From: Pyrocephalus nanus
Lineage: Eukaryota; Chordata; Aves; Passeriformes; Tyrannidae
Direction: 5' to 3'
Assembly (NCBI GenBank): GCA_038380795.1
Contig: CM076259.1
Coordinates: 63,259,938 to 63,323,937 of the forward strand
DNA: 64,000 bases
Under the pieces are notes generated by a model that made no database searches, had not been told where the DNA came from, and was given only the letters and a program-made list of their open reading frames with translations. Shown here piece by piece: positions 11,741 to 23,400 of the stretch. The position numbers and the translations under genes were made by a program. The first letter of the stretch is position 1; the number at the start of each line of letters is the position of its first letter.

Positions 11741-13340
11741 GCTTTGAAGAAATTTAATGACTGGCTTAGTGAGGCTGTGTGATAGAAATGGCTGATATGA
11801 CAATGAGTGTAAGGTTTTATAGCTGCAGGAAGCGAACAGAATCTGGACCAGGGTGGAGGATAAGAAGGCAGGGAGCCCTTTCACATGGTCATTTACAAGA
11901 AGTGCTCCTTAAAAGTATATGAGGATATCCCCCAAGATTTTCAAAGCCTTTTTCTTCATGGCATCCTTGCACTCTGACAAGTTTTAGGAACATTACTGTG
12001 GCTTCTGTGAAAAAGAAAGGCATGTTACAAACCACTGTGTGTGGGTACTGAGCTGAACTTCCCCAAAATGTGGGTTGTATGGACGCACTGTTTCAGCTTA
12101 CTCGCATCTATTGAAGCAGGGCCAGGAATAAATCAGATGAAGACCCAGTGTGGGTAAATTTTTGGCCTTGTTTATGTAAGATTTGGCATGGTTGGCTGTG
12201 AAGTCCATCTCGTTGTGAGAGCAGAATTTGTCTACTGGAAAGCAGTCGTGGAAAGTTTTAGAAGCAGTCATATGAGCTTCAGAGCTGAATGAAGTTTGTG
12301 AGTAAGTGATGCTATGCTGTGTTTTATTAGCTGGGAACAGCCTGTGGGAATAGCCCCACTATTACAAAAGTTACTGGAGACAGTCTTCATAACCATGTCA
12401 GAATTTCCTCACTTGCCTCAAGTGTTTTACGTTGATACGGAGGGATGTGAGAAAGGAAAAAAATTCAGCCAGACTCATCCATTTCCAAGAGGAACACTGG
12501 GAAAATAAATATTATTTGATCAATATTAAAAAGCTCGGTTGGCCTTTTCTCTGAGAATTTTTGCCTCCCCCACACTGTGACATGGATTCAAAATCTGGCA
12601 GGATGATGGTCTTGCATTAAGGATGTATCTTTGGATCTGTGTGGAAATCTGCCGGTGCTTGCAAAACTCTCATCCCTTTATAAATAACTGGCTTTGTGAC
12701 TTACATCCATAAAGGCTGTGCCCCTATCTGCATAGTCATGCTGAGAGGAACAAGTGAGTGAATAGGGATTTTCCCGAGCCTGACTGCTGCCTCGCCTGCT
12801 ATGTCCATGTCCAAACACAGCCACAGGAGCAGCAATTTGACTTCTCTTGCAGATTCAGTCCTCTCACAAGGGGGGAAGAGAGGTAAGCTTTGGGAGAGCT
12901 GAGGGAATGGTCTGGTTGAGAAAACCTGGGCTGGGTGGGCCGGATAGACAGCGGGAAGGAATTGTTAAAGAGAGTGGCATTTTAGGAGTGATCACTGCAT
13001 GACTAAAAGAATTGTGGGGCTGTGACGTGGCTGAGGTTGGAAAAAACATCACAGAAAAAGCCTTGGGAGCTCGAAGGGAAAGCAAATATGAACTGTGGCT
13101 CTAATTCCTTGAAGAGAAGGTGCTTTCACTCTCTCTCCTTCTTTTATCCATGAAAATAAATTAAATATAAATAAATACATTCCCTGAATATGTGCACAGG
13201 AAATAAACCTGGGATGGAATTCATCTCATACAACCATATACCTTCACTTGAACTAGACATCTATGGGCCCTTAATAGGCAATGGAGAGCAATTGGCAGTT
13301 GTTGAGACTGACTCACTTGATCTGTTTTAGACACTTTGTT

Positions 13341-13364
13341 TAAGGTGAGGTGAATCTCACCTTA
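13341..13364. repeat. Perfect 9-bp hairpin
   Basis: TAAGGTGAG (13341-13349) is the exact reverse complement of CTCACCTTA (13356-13364), with a 6-nt loop GTGAAT. The arms also contain the core CACCT E-box half-site recognised by ZEB/Snail-type factors, in opposite orientations. It is too short to be a microRNA precursor. Function unknown. Confidence 0.7.
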
Positions 13365-16340
13365 GGAAGGCTTGTGCACACAAAGGTCAGCCCTTGGGTG
13401 ACTATTTCAGCTTGTCCCCATGCCTGGCTGTAAAGTACCATGCAAGATCAGGGAGGAACATGCTCCTCTTGAGGCTTTTCTCAGAGAGCTCCTGAGCTCC
13501 AGGCATGGAGGTCCCATCTCTACAAGGGTTCAGAGCAGGATTTAAATACATTCACATTGACTTCATGCCTCATTCAGTAGAATGACTCTACCAAGTCAAG
13601 AGCTTTAAGAAGAATAAAATTTAGCTATCTTAATTCAACTGGTTTACAAGTAATTTTCCAACTACCAAATCCAGAAATACCATGGCTGGCAATGGTGCTT
13701 GATTTTTCTCTCTGTATGCATAAGGGGGGAAAGGGAAATGGAGGCCGGTGTGCAGTCTTGCACTCCGTGTTATTCTTACATTTGTTTGATATTTTCCATT
13801 AATTCCTGTATTTAATGTTTCAGTTTTCCTTTCCTCTCTTTTGGGGAGGCTAAAGGTGAGGGCTATGTTATTATTAGGTTTGGCACTACTTAATTTTTTT
13901 TCTTCTTTGCCTCTGTGTGATTGGGATTTCGTTTTTTCCTGCCTGTGAATTGTAATATTGTATTTTTTTTACAGTCAGTACCTTGCTGTGCAGTTACTTG
14001 AAGGAAAAGGAGTGCAGGCATGTTCCTTGGTTCTTATTTTGCGAGACTCTTTTAGTTCCCTTCTGTTTTAGTAACCTGGCCTGCCTCTGTTTTCTAACCT
14101 TTTCCTCCTCCTCCACCGCCACTGGATGGACGTGAACTAGTCTCCTCTCAAGGTCTGTGTTGGTGTTAGGGTTTCAGGTCAAATTGGACTGACTGAGAAC
14201 AGTGGCTGCTGCAGGAAGTGTTTCTATGGGAATGTCAACAACTGACAGCACCACCACCCCCCAAAACAGTTTGTAAGTACTGGAAACAGCTTTGATGCTG
14301 GGAAGGTAAAAAACTGGGGCATTTTTTCATTATTCACTTCAGCTGAGATGATAGGAGCAATTGCAGCCACCTAGAAGCTGCATTTTAAGGGTTAAACAAA
14401 TGAACTTACCCAGTTCAGTTCCTGGTTTTGCAGTTTTGGTTTTGTGGGGCTTGAGGGAAGGGCTTTGCCTGCATCTCCCACAGCCGTTGGGAAGCATGAC
14501 CACCCCAGCTCCACCCAAAACCAACTTTTTCAACTCCGCATTCATTTCACACTAGAGAACAACATGTTCCCTCCACCAGCCCAGCCCTTGGGTCTTTGTT
14601 CAGCCAGACTTCCACTGATGGTGGTTTGAGTCTCTTTGCATAGAGAGTGGGTGATAGAACCTCCCACTTGCAAACCTCTGGATCAGTGGATCTGTGCCAG
14701 CCTCCTCCACAAATCACGTCTCTCCTCCTCCCCCACCCTGGAAAAGCAGCCTCTCTTCAGACTGCCTGAGTGCTGCTGGGGGCTGAGCCTGTCCTGAGCA
14801 CCCAAACAAGTTGCATCAGTGCTGATACAACCTCTCCTGTCATTAGGAGCAGGGGGGCTGCCAAGGTCACTTACCTCTGGGCGCTCTGAGGGCTGTGCTG
14901 GCTAGGAGGCAAAATGGAGAGGGAAGAAATTATTGTCACTGGAGCAAAACTTCCTGGATTTGCAAATCCATCTACCTACTTGGATGACCCTAATCACCAT
15001 AACATCTGTATAATTAAATCCTATTTCTTACTTATCTTTTTCTCAACCCACCTTAAACTCCTTGCCATGCTTGATTTATCTTCTTTGCCTATCAGTTATC
15101 ATTTGGCTGTATAAAGTATCTGGCAATCCAGTTTTTAGAAGGTGAAGTGTATCTTGTCCCCCGAAGGGAGGGAGCTCTGGGAGGCAGGACAGCAGCCAGC
15201 TCTTTCCTGGCAGTCATGGGAATGCCGGTGTAGAGCTGCCAGTCGGTGGGTGGGCGTAGCACAGCTGCCTCCTTAGGCTGGGCCCAGCCTGTTTGCAAAT
15301 CTGGGTGAGGGGAGGAAGCTGAGAGTGACCAGTTCTCCTTCTGTGCAACAGTCAAATCCCATCTTTCCCTACGAATCCTTTCTGATAACAAGCTGGCATC
15401 TGTGCTTTGGTGTATCAGAGAGATATGAAGCCAAACAAACAACAATTTTCAGAAAAAGTTCTTTCCATGGTGCGCATGAGTAGCACATATTTCTTTCCTA
15501 TTTGTCCCAAGCTGTATGTGTCAGATGTGATTTCCATATGGCATCTATATCTCTCAGTACACCCACACTGGATATATTCATTGGTATACCAGTGTCTGTG
15601 CTGAGCCACAGATAAATGGTTAGCATTCCTTAGTCAACTGGGAGCTCTGTGTGTGTATGGGGTGTGTGGGGGTGAAACCCAAGGAATATAAAAACAGGCA
15701 TATGGCATTCTTTAACTCATTGCACAAATAAAAAAGAGAAATGAATATAAGGCAGTACCCTAAAATGGCATCAGCATCCCACTAGTGAGAGAAACCAAAG
15801 TGGAGGCTGCTGCATCAACCTACAGCTCAAAGCCCAGCACCTTGCCCCTGTATTTTTTGGTGTTCCATGTGTGCCAAGATTTCAGGCTGTGTTCCCTCAA
15901 ATGGAGGCTCTTGGGCATGCAGGTCTTTCTGCCACACTGGCGTGACCATGGCTAGAGTCCTTCCAAAGCATGTAGGCATCTCTGGACTGGTTTTTCTGAA
16001 CTGAAGTTGTAATGAGTTGAGAACAAGGCTGGAACTTTTGCCCAAGGCAAGAGCTGTGCTGTGTTCATGCTGTGGACCTGATTCAGTTGCCTAAACCCAA
16101 ATATCTATTGCCATCGGAGGCATTCCTTGGGTACTTGGTATGGCCTCTGGTTGCCTCTTCAGTAGGGTATGGTTGTCCCTGTGTCAATGCCCTAGATGCT
16201 GTTGGCAGCTGGAAATAGCACTGTTGAACTGTGCTTAGGCAAATGAATCAAGTTCTCAGGCTTGAAAGAGCAGATTGTGCTAGTGGAGAGGCTGAAGCTT
16301 ATCAGGCCAATAGTTCAGTGAAGTAACGGTCTACAAGTGT

Positions 16341-16366
16341 TTTACACTGAAGGCTTTCAGTGTAAA
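16341..16366. repeat. Perfect 11-bp hairpin with 4-nt loop
   Basis: TTTACACTGAA (16341-16351) pairs exactly with TTCAGTGTAAA (16356-16366) across a GGCT loop. Pairing stops abruptly outside the stem, so it is not a normal pre-miRNA foldback (about 60-80 nt). It sits about 16 bp upstream of a truncated CR1 3' end and could mark an inverted microduplication at the insertion site. Confidence 0.75.
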
Positions 16367-16382
16367 GAAGGCTCTTAACATC

Positions 16383-16480
16383 CTGGTCAGGTGGAAGGTG
16401 TCCCTGCCCATGGCAGGGTGGACGGAATTAGATGATCTTTAAGGTCCCTTCTAACTGCAAACCATTCTATGATTCTGTGA
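16383..16480 (+). mobile_element. CR1 LINE 3'-end fragment
   Basis: A plus-strand CR1 3' UTR of about 98 bp with a near-canonical sequence: 'GGTGTCCCTGCCCATGGCAG', 'ATTAGATGATCTTTAAGG', 'TCCCTTCTAACTGCAAACC', then 'ATTCTATGATTCTGTGA'. It is strongly 5' truncated and non-coding. Low divergence from the classical ending suggests a relatively young copy. Confidence 0.94.
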
Positions 16481-17588
16481 AAGAGAAGACAGAAGGCTGT
16501 TGAAGAGGCAGAATTGGTCTCTTACAGTGTGAGTTTTTCTCTATCACATTTGAAATTCTGGTTCTGGTAGTCACAGCATAGCAGAGCTACTATCTCTGCC
16601 TGAAGATACCTCCTTTCTTCCTCTTCTTGGAAATGCCTTCATTACATGTCCTAGTGATATGCTCCTTACTGTGGTCTTGGATCGAGCAGATTAAAATCTG
16701 AGGAAATATCTTTCCCCTCCAGCACAGAAGAAACCAGAGAGACTAATTACAGATATTGAAGTGGAAGTAGCCTGAGAAAGAGTAGGGGAAGTCCAGGACA
16801 AGAACATCCCTATGGGGTTCATGGGACTTTTGATTTGCTGAGGAAGTGGCATTGGCTGTGGGTGAGCCTGCACTGATTGTACAGAGCTGGGGTCTCTGCA
16901 AACCAGTGCCACCGCCAGTGGACACCAGCGAGGTCAGGCATCCTTGCTGAGTGGCCGTGCAATGAGTGACAAGGTCTAGGAGATGCTCTTCTGACCAGTA
17001 CACTAGCAAAACTTGCTAGAACAGCCCAGTATGAGGCACAGCTGCTGCTGTGCACAGCCGGCCTGAAGACCAGCTGTATATTTTTGGGAAGTGAAACTTG
17101 GCCTGTAGGAGACTCCTGCCTTTTTGAAAGGAGGATTTTCAGCCTGGGTCTTCCCCTTGAAAGGGAAACAATAGCCTTTTCTGAGCTCTTTCTGCTCCTG
17201 GTTGCCCAAAGACCTTTATCTTACACTACTTTAGAGAGTACTTGGGCCAGGTCAGGTTTTACTGGCTCAGGGCTAGCAGGAGGGTGAACCCTTTGAACAA
17301 AGGCCTTTTATGCTAGGAATTAATAAATTAATTTTATCCCTTTATGACAGGTTAAGCTATTGGTGTTTGTTCCATGGATTTAAAATAGCAAAAGGAAACC
17401 TTTTCTCCTTTTGCCCTGGAGTTGTTTTTGTAGGCAGAGAGTTTGACGTTCAGGTATGGGATGCCTATGTGAGGAAATAGGCAACCCATATAATAAAGCA
17501 CTGGTCTGTGTTATGATAAATGCAAAAAGATTAAGAGGCAAGAGGAAATAGACTCTGACACCTGTCTTTATTTATTTTGTAATGCCTT

Positions 17589-17600
17589 GGGGGGGGGGGG
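17589..17600. repeat. G12 homopolymer
   Basis: Twelve consecutive G residues in an otherwise AT-balanced region. It is likely a slippage-prone, length-variable site and a possible sequencing trouble spot. Confidence 0.9.
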
Positions 17601-18489
17601 AAGACAATAAGAGACAAGTGGTCTGGCTGACTTGAGGGAAATGGGGCAAGGTGACAAAACCTGCATGCTTTCTACCATATGAGTAGGGGAGCAAGCTCCC
17701 AGAAGCTTGCTGCCCAGGGTACTTTTGTCCTCATGTGTGTTTGACTTTGGAGGGGAAAAGAAAGAATGTGTGAGAGATGAAGGATGCACAGGTGAGTCTG
17801 GGACCTGATGTCAATGAGACCCATGGGGCCAAGGTGCACTGCCCCTATCTGGCTATGAGGCCAAGGGTCTGGCAGGGATAGCTACAGGGTAGCTGCCAGT
17901 GCTGTCAGTTAAAGGTTTCCCCCCTCAGGTGGTCCCTGTGTTGTTCGGACTGTCAGTATCCCTACCTCAGCTGGCCCAGTGCTTGGCCTGAGAGGAAGAA
18001 ACTTAAACGGCAGTGTGGTCACTGCCACATCAGGAGCAGGTAAGTGCACGTGGGTGTGACTACACACCACTGCAAAAGCAAACTGAAGGAGGAAACCTGT
18101 CCACATCTTAAAAAAAGGCTGTGTTGCAAAGGCTGCAGTGAGGCATGGGAGTTGGGGTTCATGTTTGCTTGTTGGAATCAGGGCAATGTGTGAGGCTGGA
18201 GACACCCTACTGTGATTGGAGTGACAGCAAGACTGCTCATCTGCAGCCACATAGCATGCTGCACATCATTTGCAGCAGTTCTGGTATAACTTCCTCGTCA
18301 GGGACTGGGAAGAACTCCTGGTGAATCTACTACTACCAGAATGTGCAATTATTAACCAGAAGAATTTTCGTGGTTAATGCAATAAACAACAATGCATTGA
18401 AACTTCAAATAAAAAGTACTGAAACTTTAACTAATTATTGGTACTCTGTAACACAGCATGGCTTCAAAAGCACTGATGAATTAATGGAC

Positions 18490-18497
18490 CCATATGG
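18490..18497. promoter_or_regulatory. CArG-box-like palindrome, candidate only
   Basis: CCATATGG fits the SRF/MADS consensus CC(A/T)6GG and sits in a perfect 10-bp palindrome CCCATATGGG (18489-18498). It is embedded in an AT-rich unique block. A single short match is expected by chance at some frequency, so this is a hypothesis rather than a demonstrated site. Confidence 0.2.
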
Positions 18498-19945
18498 GCC
18501 TCTTCATTGGCTAAATGTCTAATTGCTTTTTCTCTTTTTGTGATATGTGAATAGTTTCATTGCAAGCCACTGAAACATTTGAATGTTGCAAAGAAAACTC
18601 GAGGCTCAGATGCAAAACCATTCAACAATGCCATAACAAGTTACTGCAAGTCATTGAAGGTAACTATATATGAGTGCACTTTCAGCCTTTGACAAATGCA
18701 AGATATTTTTATTATCTAATGTTAGCTTGTAATGAAACAGAATTCAATCAGATGACTTTGCATGTGCCAATTAATCAGTTTAACTGATAATGCACGGGGG
18801 AGGTGACCTGAACTTAGGCTTGAGCTCACAGCTTTTACTCTATAATATTGTGTTGAAAATTCAATGCTTCCTTTATTTTTATGGAAACCTGTCCAAGGGG
18901 AAACTTGCTTCTGATTTTTGAGTTAGTAAGGATGGACCAACTAATGTTCCCTTATGAAGGTTACAGAATGAGGCCTAAAATTCAATCTGTTCTGAAATGT
19001 TTACTTGAAGGGTCTGATCTTTGCAAAAATGCACAGCTGACAACTTGATATGGAGCTCATACCCTTCCATTACAAAAAACCCAACAGACCAATAACACTT
19101 GATATTGTCATTTTTCAAAGAGCAGTGTTCCCAATGGGAATTTTTCTCACACGCTGGCAATTCTGTATTTTGCTGGAGCAGTTCCAGGACAGACAAGCTA
19201 ATGCTCTGTATAGTCTATTTTCATATTGTACAAACCTTACTGAGATGCAGAAAAATAGTGATTTAAACTGATAAGCTTGCAAAAGAGCTGACTCACCTAC
19301 TGCCATGCAAAGAGGATTCTCACACTAGAATCTTGTTGAACACAAGAAAGTGTTCAACTTGTACAAGCTCAGTCCTTTGTCCTTTTCCTGGAAGTGCTGG
19401 GGAATTGTCAGATACTTCTTCTTGGCCAGAGTAGAGCTGCTGCCTTTACAAGTCGTTCACAATACAAGTCATTCCTTCTAGTGGTTGACTTCCGCAGATG
19501 AAGGTGGCCAGCGCTGGTGCTGTGTTTACAGGGCTGGATGGGACAGGACAGTCCAACATGCTCTATTACCTACTTTGGATGAGAGCAGGAGTGTGGTAGG
19601 TGACACTATTTTACATTTTATCAGTAATTAGATTGGCATCTGAGGATCAAAAGTATGGAAGGATTTAGTTCATCAGGACAAGTCTCATTCGGAATACTAG
19701 ATTGCTGCTTTGAAACTGGACCCTGAAAATACTGCTCTTACCTTGCTCTCCACCAGGAAAAGAGAAAAACATAAAAATGTTGGTTTGGATCTTGCCTGAA
19801 GCATAGTCTGAAGCTCAGCAAGAGGACACTCTCTGTAGCTGCCAACTGCCTCTGCTATTTCCTTGACCTGACTGAAGCAGACTAACTACTCCTATGACAG
19901 AGGACAGATGGACAATATTTAGGGTTGTCATCAAGTTTGTGCTTT

Positions 19946-20105
19946 GAAAATCCCAGAATTATTAAGGTTGAAAAAGACCCCTAAGATCATCGAGTCCAAC
20001 CATTAACCCAGCACTGCTATGTTCACCAATGAACCATAGCACTAAGTGCTACATCCACACATCTTTTGGACACTTCCAGGAACGGTGATTCCATCACTTC
20101 CCCAT
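19946..20105 (-). mobile_element. CR1 LINE 3' UTR, minus strand, left half of an inverted pair
   Basis: Read on the plus strand this is the reverse complement of a CR1 3' end. It runs 'TTAAGGTTGAAAAAGACCCC', 'AAGATCATCGAGTCCAACCA', 'TTAACCCAGCACTGC', then 'GGACACTTCCAGGAACGGTG'. The tail repeats at its left edge are almost gone ('CCCAGAATTA'). It ends where a second CR1 in the opposite orientation begins, with no unique DNA visible between them. Confidence 0.93.
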
Positions 20106-20447
20106 GCAGTTACAATGTCCTCTTGAGGGGAAGAGGAGGGGCAGGCACTGATCTCTTCTCTTGTGACCAGCAATAGGACCCATGGGAATGGCCTGAAGTT
20201 GTGTCAGGTGAGATTTAGGTGCGATATTAGAAAGAGGTTCTTCGCTCAGAGCATGGTTGGGCACTGGAACAGGCTCCCCAGGGAAGTGGTCACAGCACCA
20301 AGCCTGACAGAGTTCAAGAAGCATTTGAAAAATGCTCTCAGGCACATGGTGTGATTCTTGAGGTTGTCCTGTTCGGGGCCAGGATTTAGACTTTCATGAT
20401 CCTTATATGTCCCTTCTAACTCAGGATATTCTATGATTTTATGATTC
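20106..20447 (+). mobile_element. CR1 LINE 3' fragment, right half of an inverted pair
   Basis: Plus-strand CR1 containing the ORF2 C-terminus and a complete 3' UTR. It starts near 'CTCTTGAGGGGAAGAGGAGG', passes 'GGGCACTGGAACAGGCTCCC', and ends 'TCCCTTCTAACTCAGGATAT' followed by 'TCTATGATTTTATGATTC'. The 3' UTR ('TTGTCCTGTTCGGGGCCAGG') differs from the minus-strand neighbour, so the two are independent insertions of different subfamilies. A shorter relative of this subfamily lies at 56896-57006. Confidence 0.94.
20163..20354 (+). pseudogene. CR1 ORF2 C-terminus with its native stop
   Basis: The frame encodes about 62 residues of the C-terminal tail of CR1 ORF2, downstream of the reverse-transcriptase palm. 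Hallmarks are 'FRCDIRKRFF', 'GHWNRLPREVVTAPSLTEFK' and the terminal 'LRHMV' followed by TGA at 20352-20354. The ending matches the family's usual '(L)RDMV-stop', so the native stop is retained. There is no RT active site, no N-terminal domains and no promoter. It is a transposon remnant. Confidence 0.88.
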
Positions 20448-23400
20448 AATGGGAAAAGAAAAGGGGAAATTAACCCAAAAAGATTATGGCCTGAAATCGG
20501 ACAGAACAGATGCAAGCCATTTGAAGATGCATCGAGTGTTTGTAAAGGAAACAGAGGACAGGGACATAACTATTTCTGGACACAAATACAGGGAAGCCCA
20601 GAGTGAAGGTGGCTACTCTAGCTCCAGATCTGAGCTGCTCCCTCAAAGAGACTGCAGCTCAGTCGTTAACCAAGGTAATATACCTATGAAAAGTCAAGTA
20701 TGGCCTTACTCTATAATTACCTGTTGAAAGAAAGAAAAAAGATTCTATTTTGTAAGGTATCTCTCTGAGTCATCTGCACATCAAGGTATAAGAATATTGG
20801 TGTTATCTGTGCACAGATTCTTCTGACTGTGATGTAAGATGCAAGTGATTTTCCTTTACTTTGTTGTATGCTCTTACCTCTAACAAATCCCCAATATTTA
20901 CTGCATATGAGGATTAGGTTATTTTCTAAGTATTTTGCTGGAAATGCAAGACACCCTGCCATGTTATCCAAGGCAAAACTCAATTTTTTATACACTGCAG
21001 TCATCTCTGGGCTTGTTTTACTCCTTAAGTCCAAAGAGTAAGGTGTTCCAGAGTTTCTACCCATGACAGGATTCTGAAATAACATCTAGCTTGGATCATA
21101 TTTGTGCAAGGAAGGGGAGAAAAGTTCCTAGTATCTGAGGGGCTTGGGAGATCTCTCAGATGGGAATAACACTGTTGCCAAACTCCAAACCAGCAAATTC
21201 ACCTCCTAGATGACAGACATTAATTAAGAGCCAAACCCAGTCTAAAGCCATTTGGGACACTGACTAAACTTCTGCAAAACAGTCTACTGACACCTGAAAG
21301 GGGGTGAACACAGCCAGCAACCTATGTCCTGAGCTTTGATGCTGCCATGGCATGCCTGTCACACTGTATTGTGGTGCAGAAGACTCTCAGAAGGCAGTGG
21401 GCTATGACCTTCCTTTTAGCTGCAGGTGCTGATGAAACTCATCTAGAAATCTGCCTGATTTACAAGTTATGGTGCAGGACAGAGGCCCCATCGCTTCACT
21501 GCAAGCGATAAAGGATGTGCCTTGCTTTGACGTACCTTGGCATTAGGGTGGCAAATTATGGTGGGTACCATACAAGGGATTTCATGTAACTGCCTTTGCC
21601 TCTGTGACAAGCAGAAGCTGCTAGATGGCAAATATTTTGTTTCTAATCTGCTTTGAGTATATTGTAATATACACGTACTTGAGGCTTACAGTTCAGTTTT
21701 CTTCAGGATATTGGAACACCTGTTTAAAGAATGCATTAGAAGGGGAAAATATTTGTTCCAATGTTAATACTGAATATGTGCACAAAATTTAATTATCTTG
21801 AAGATTAAGACACTAGGGTGAGGTTTAAATACCCCTATTTGGATTCACTTGCTGATCTGTTGCCAAGTGCACTGAGGAAAACTGGAATGGGATAAAATGA
21901 GAACTTGACCAATTGCCTGTGCTTGCAGAACAGCAGACCCCTGTGCTTCAAGAGATAGATGTCTGTCTTTGAGGTCTTTTTTGAAACAATACAATAGGGT
22001 CGTGTTTCATGCTGATGGGGTGCAGAAGTGGGCAGAGATTACGCATAAGGAGGCTCCATCAATAACCATCCAGCTCACTGCATGTTTTCCCTTTCAGTCT
22101 CTTGCTGGTGTCCCTAGTCAAGCTAAGACATGGGTTGTAGGCATCACTGTGTAGAACACTAATATTAGGCTAAAGCATCAAAATATTGTTGAGAAAATTC
22201 AGACACCACAGGGGATCAAACAGTCTGCTGAAAGGTTCCTAAACCACTGTTGGCTTCTCAGTGTTTTCACCAGAGAACATCGTTCAAGTCATTGGCCTGC
22301 AGAAACTCACAAGCTTTCAGATAAAGGAAGGTTTTTCTTTTGACATTGTTCTCCTGTGTAGGAAAAGCCCTTCTACAATTAACAGTAGTCAATAGAAGAA
22401 TTTGATTTTGAGGTACTTGTGGATCATAATCCAGCCCTAGCTGTTATTTCTGGAGAGTTTGTTCCCATTTTCTCTATCCTTGGTTTCTCCAGAGAGAACT
22501 GACCATAAATGCCCCATTCTTCCTTTATGCTCTTCCCGCGACGGCATGTGTGTTTCAATCCACTCTGTGGGTGGGAAAGGCAATGTTTTGGAAATGCAGG
22601 TTGTAATTAGAAGCAGCTGATGACGACAAGACTCTGGATTTGTTTTCTTAATTGGTTAAGTCTCTGACTTTGAAGGTGGGTGTTTTTTTTGTGTCTGTTT
22701 CTGTCCTGAGTCATTTTTATGTCATAGCTCACTCCAGGGTACATCTTCACCAGACAAAGCAGTGTCAGTGCTGAAAACGGCACACTGCTGTTCATGACGA
22801 GGACCAAGAGTGGGCTCTCACGGGCACCTACCCTTTATCTCTGCAGTTAGCACAGACGGAGAGCAACAGTAACATCTGGGTCCCAGAAGATGTGTCATAG
22901 GTATCTACCTGTTTCTTCCTGCTTCAAAGGCTGATGAAGGCATATGCTTTTTTGTTCTCATAAAAATGCCCTAGAAGGGTGCAGTGCAGGTGGGAAGACA
23001 AAATACTGGAGAGCAAAATGTGAATCTTGGTGCTGCTGCTCAGTCAGTAATTGTGTCAGTCTATGTTAAAAGAGAGTAGAAGGTTTCCACAGGCCTAGAG
23101 CTGCTAGAGAGGGACAGTGAACAATGCCACAGGCCTGCACTGGAGCTGATGGGTCATCTTCTCCCTGTCACCTTTCAGGGAAGGACACTACAAATTGAAC
23201 AAGAATGGTGCAGCTACCCAGCAGTACCCACATTGTGTGTTAAGGGAGGTGGGGGAGAGTTAGGAAAGGGTTCCCAGTTTGTATAGTGCTAGATGTCTGA
23301 CATCTGCACTTCATGCCTGGTGGGGTTGGACAGACTGATTCCTGACAGTGGCCAGGTACTCCACGCCAGGTTAGGTGCTAGGAAGGCCTACAGCTAAAAC

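Larger units (their letters stand above)
11741..16382. other. Unique non-coding stretch, no gene recognised
   Basis: No gene or clear repeat. Base composition alternates between pyrimidine-rich stretches (13.8-14.2 kb) and more GC-rich sequence (14.4-15.4 kb). The GC-rich part carries several overlapping open frames on both strands, which suggests chance openness rather than coding. Two perfect hairpins are listed separately. A short TG-rich patch lies at about 15648-15674. Confidence 0.6.
16481..19945. other. Unique non-coding stretch, partly AT-rich
   Basis: No gene recognised. 16.7-18.3 kb is moderately GC-rich with several overlapping chance open frames. From about 18.3 to 18.9 kb the sequence becomes AT-rich, dense in homeodomain-like and CArG-like words and free of visible transposons. 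That block is discussed as a possible conserved non-coding element. Confidence 0.55.
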
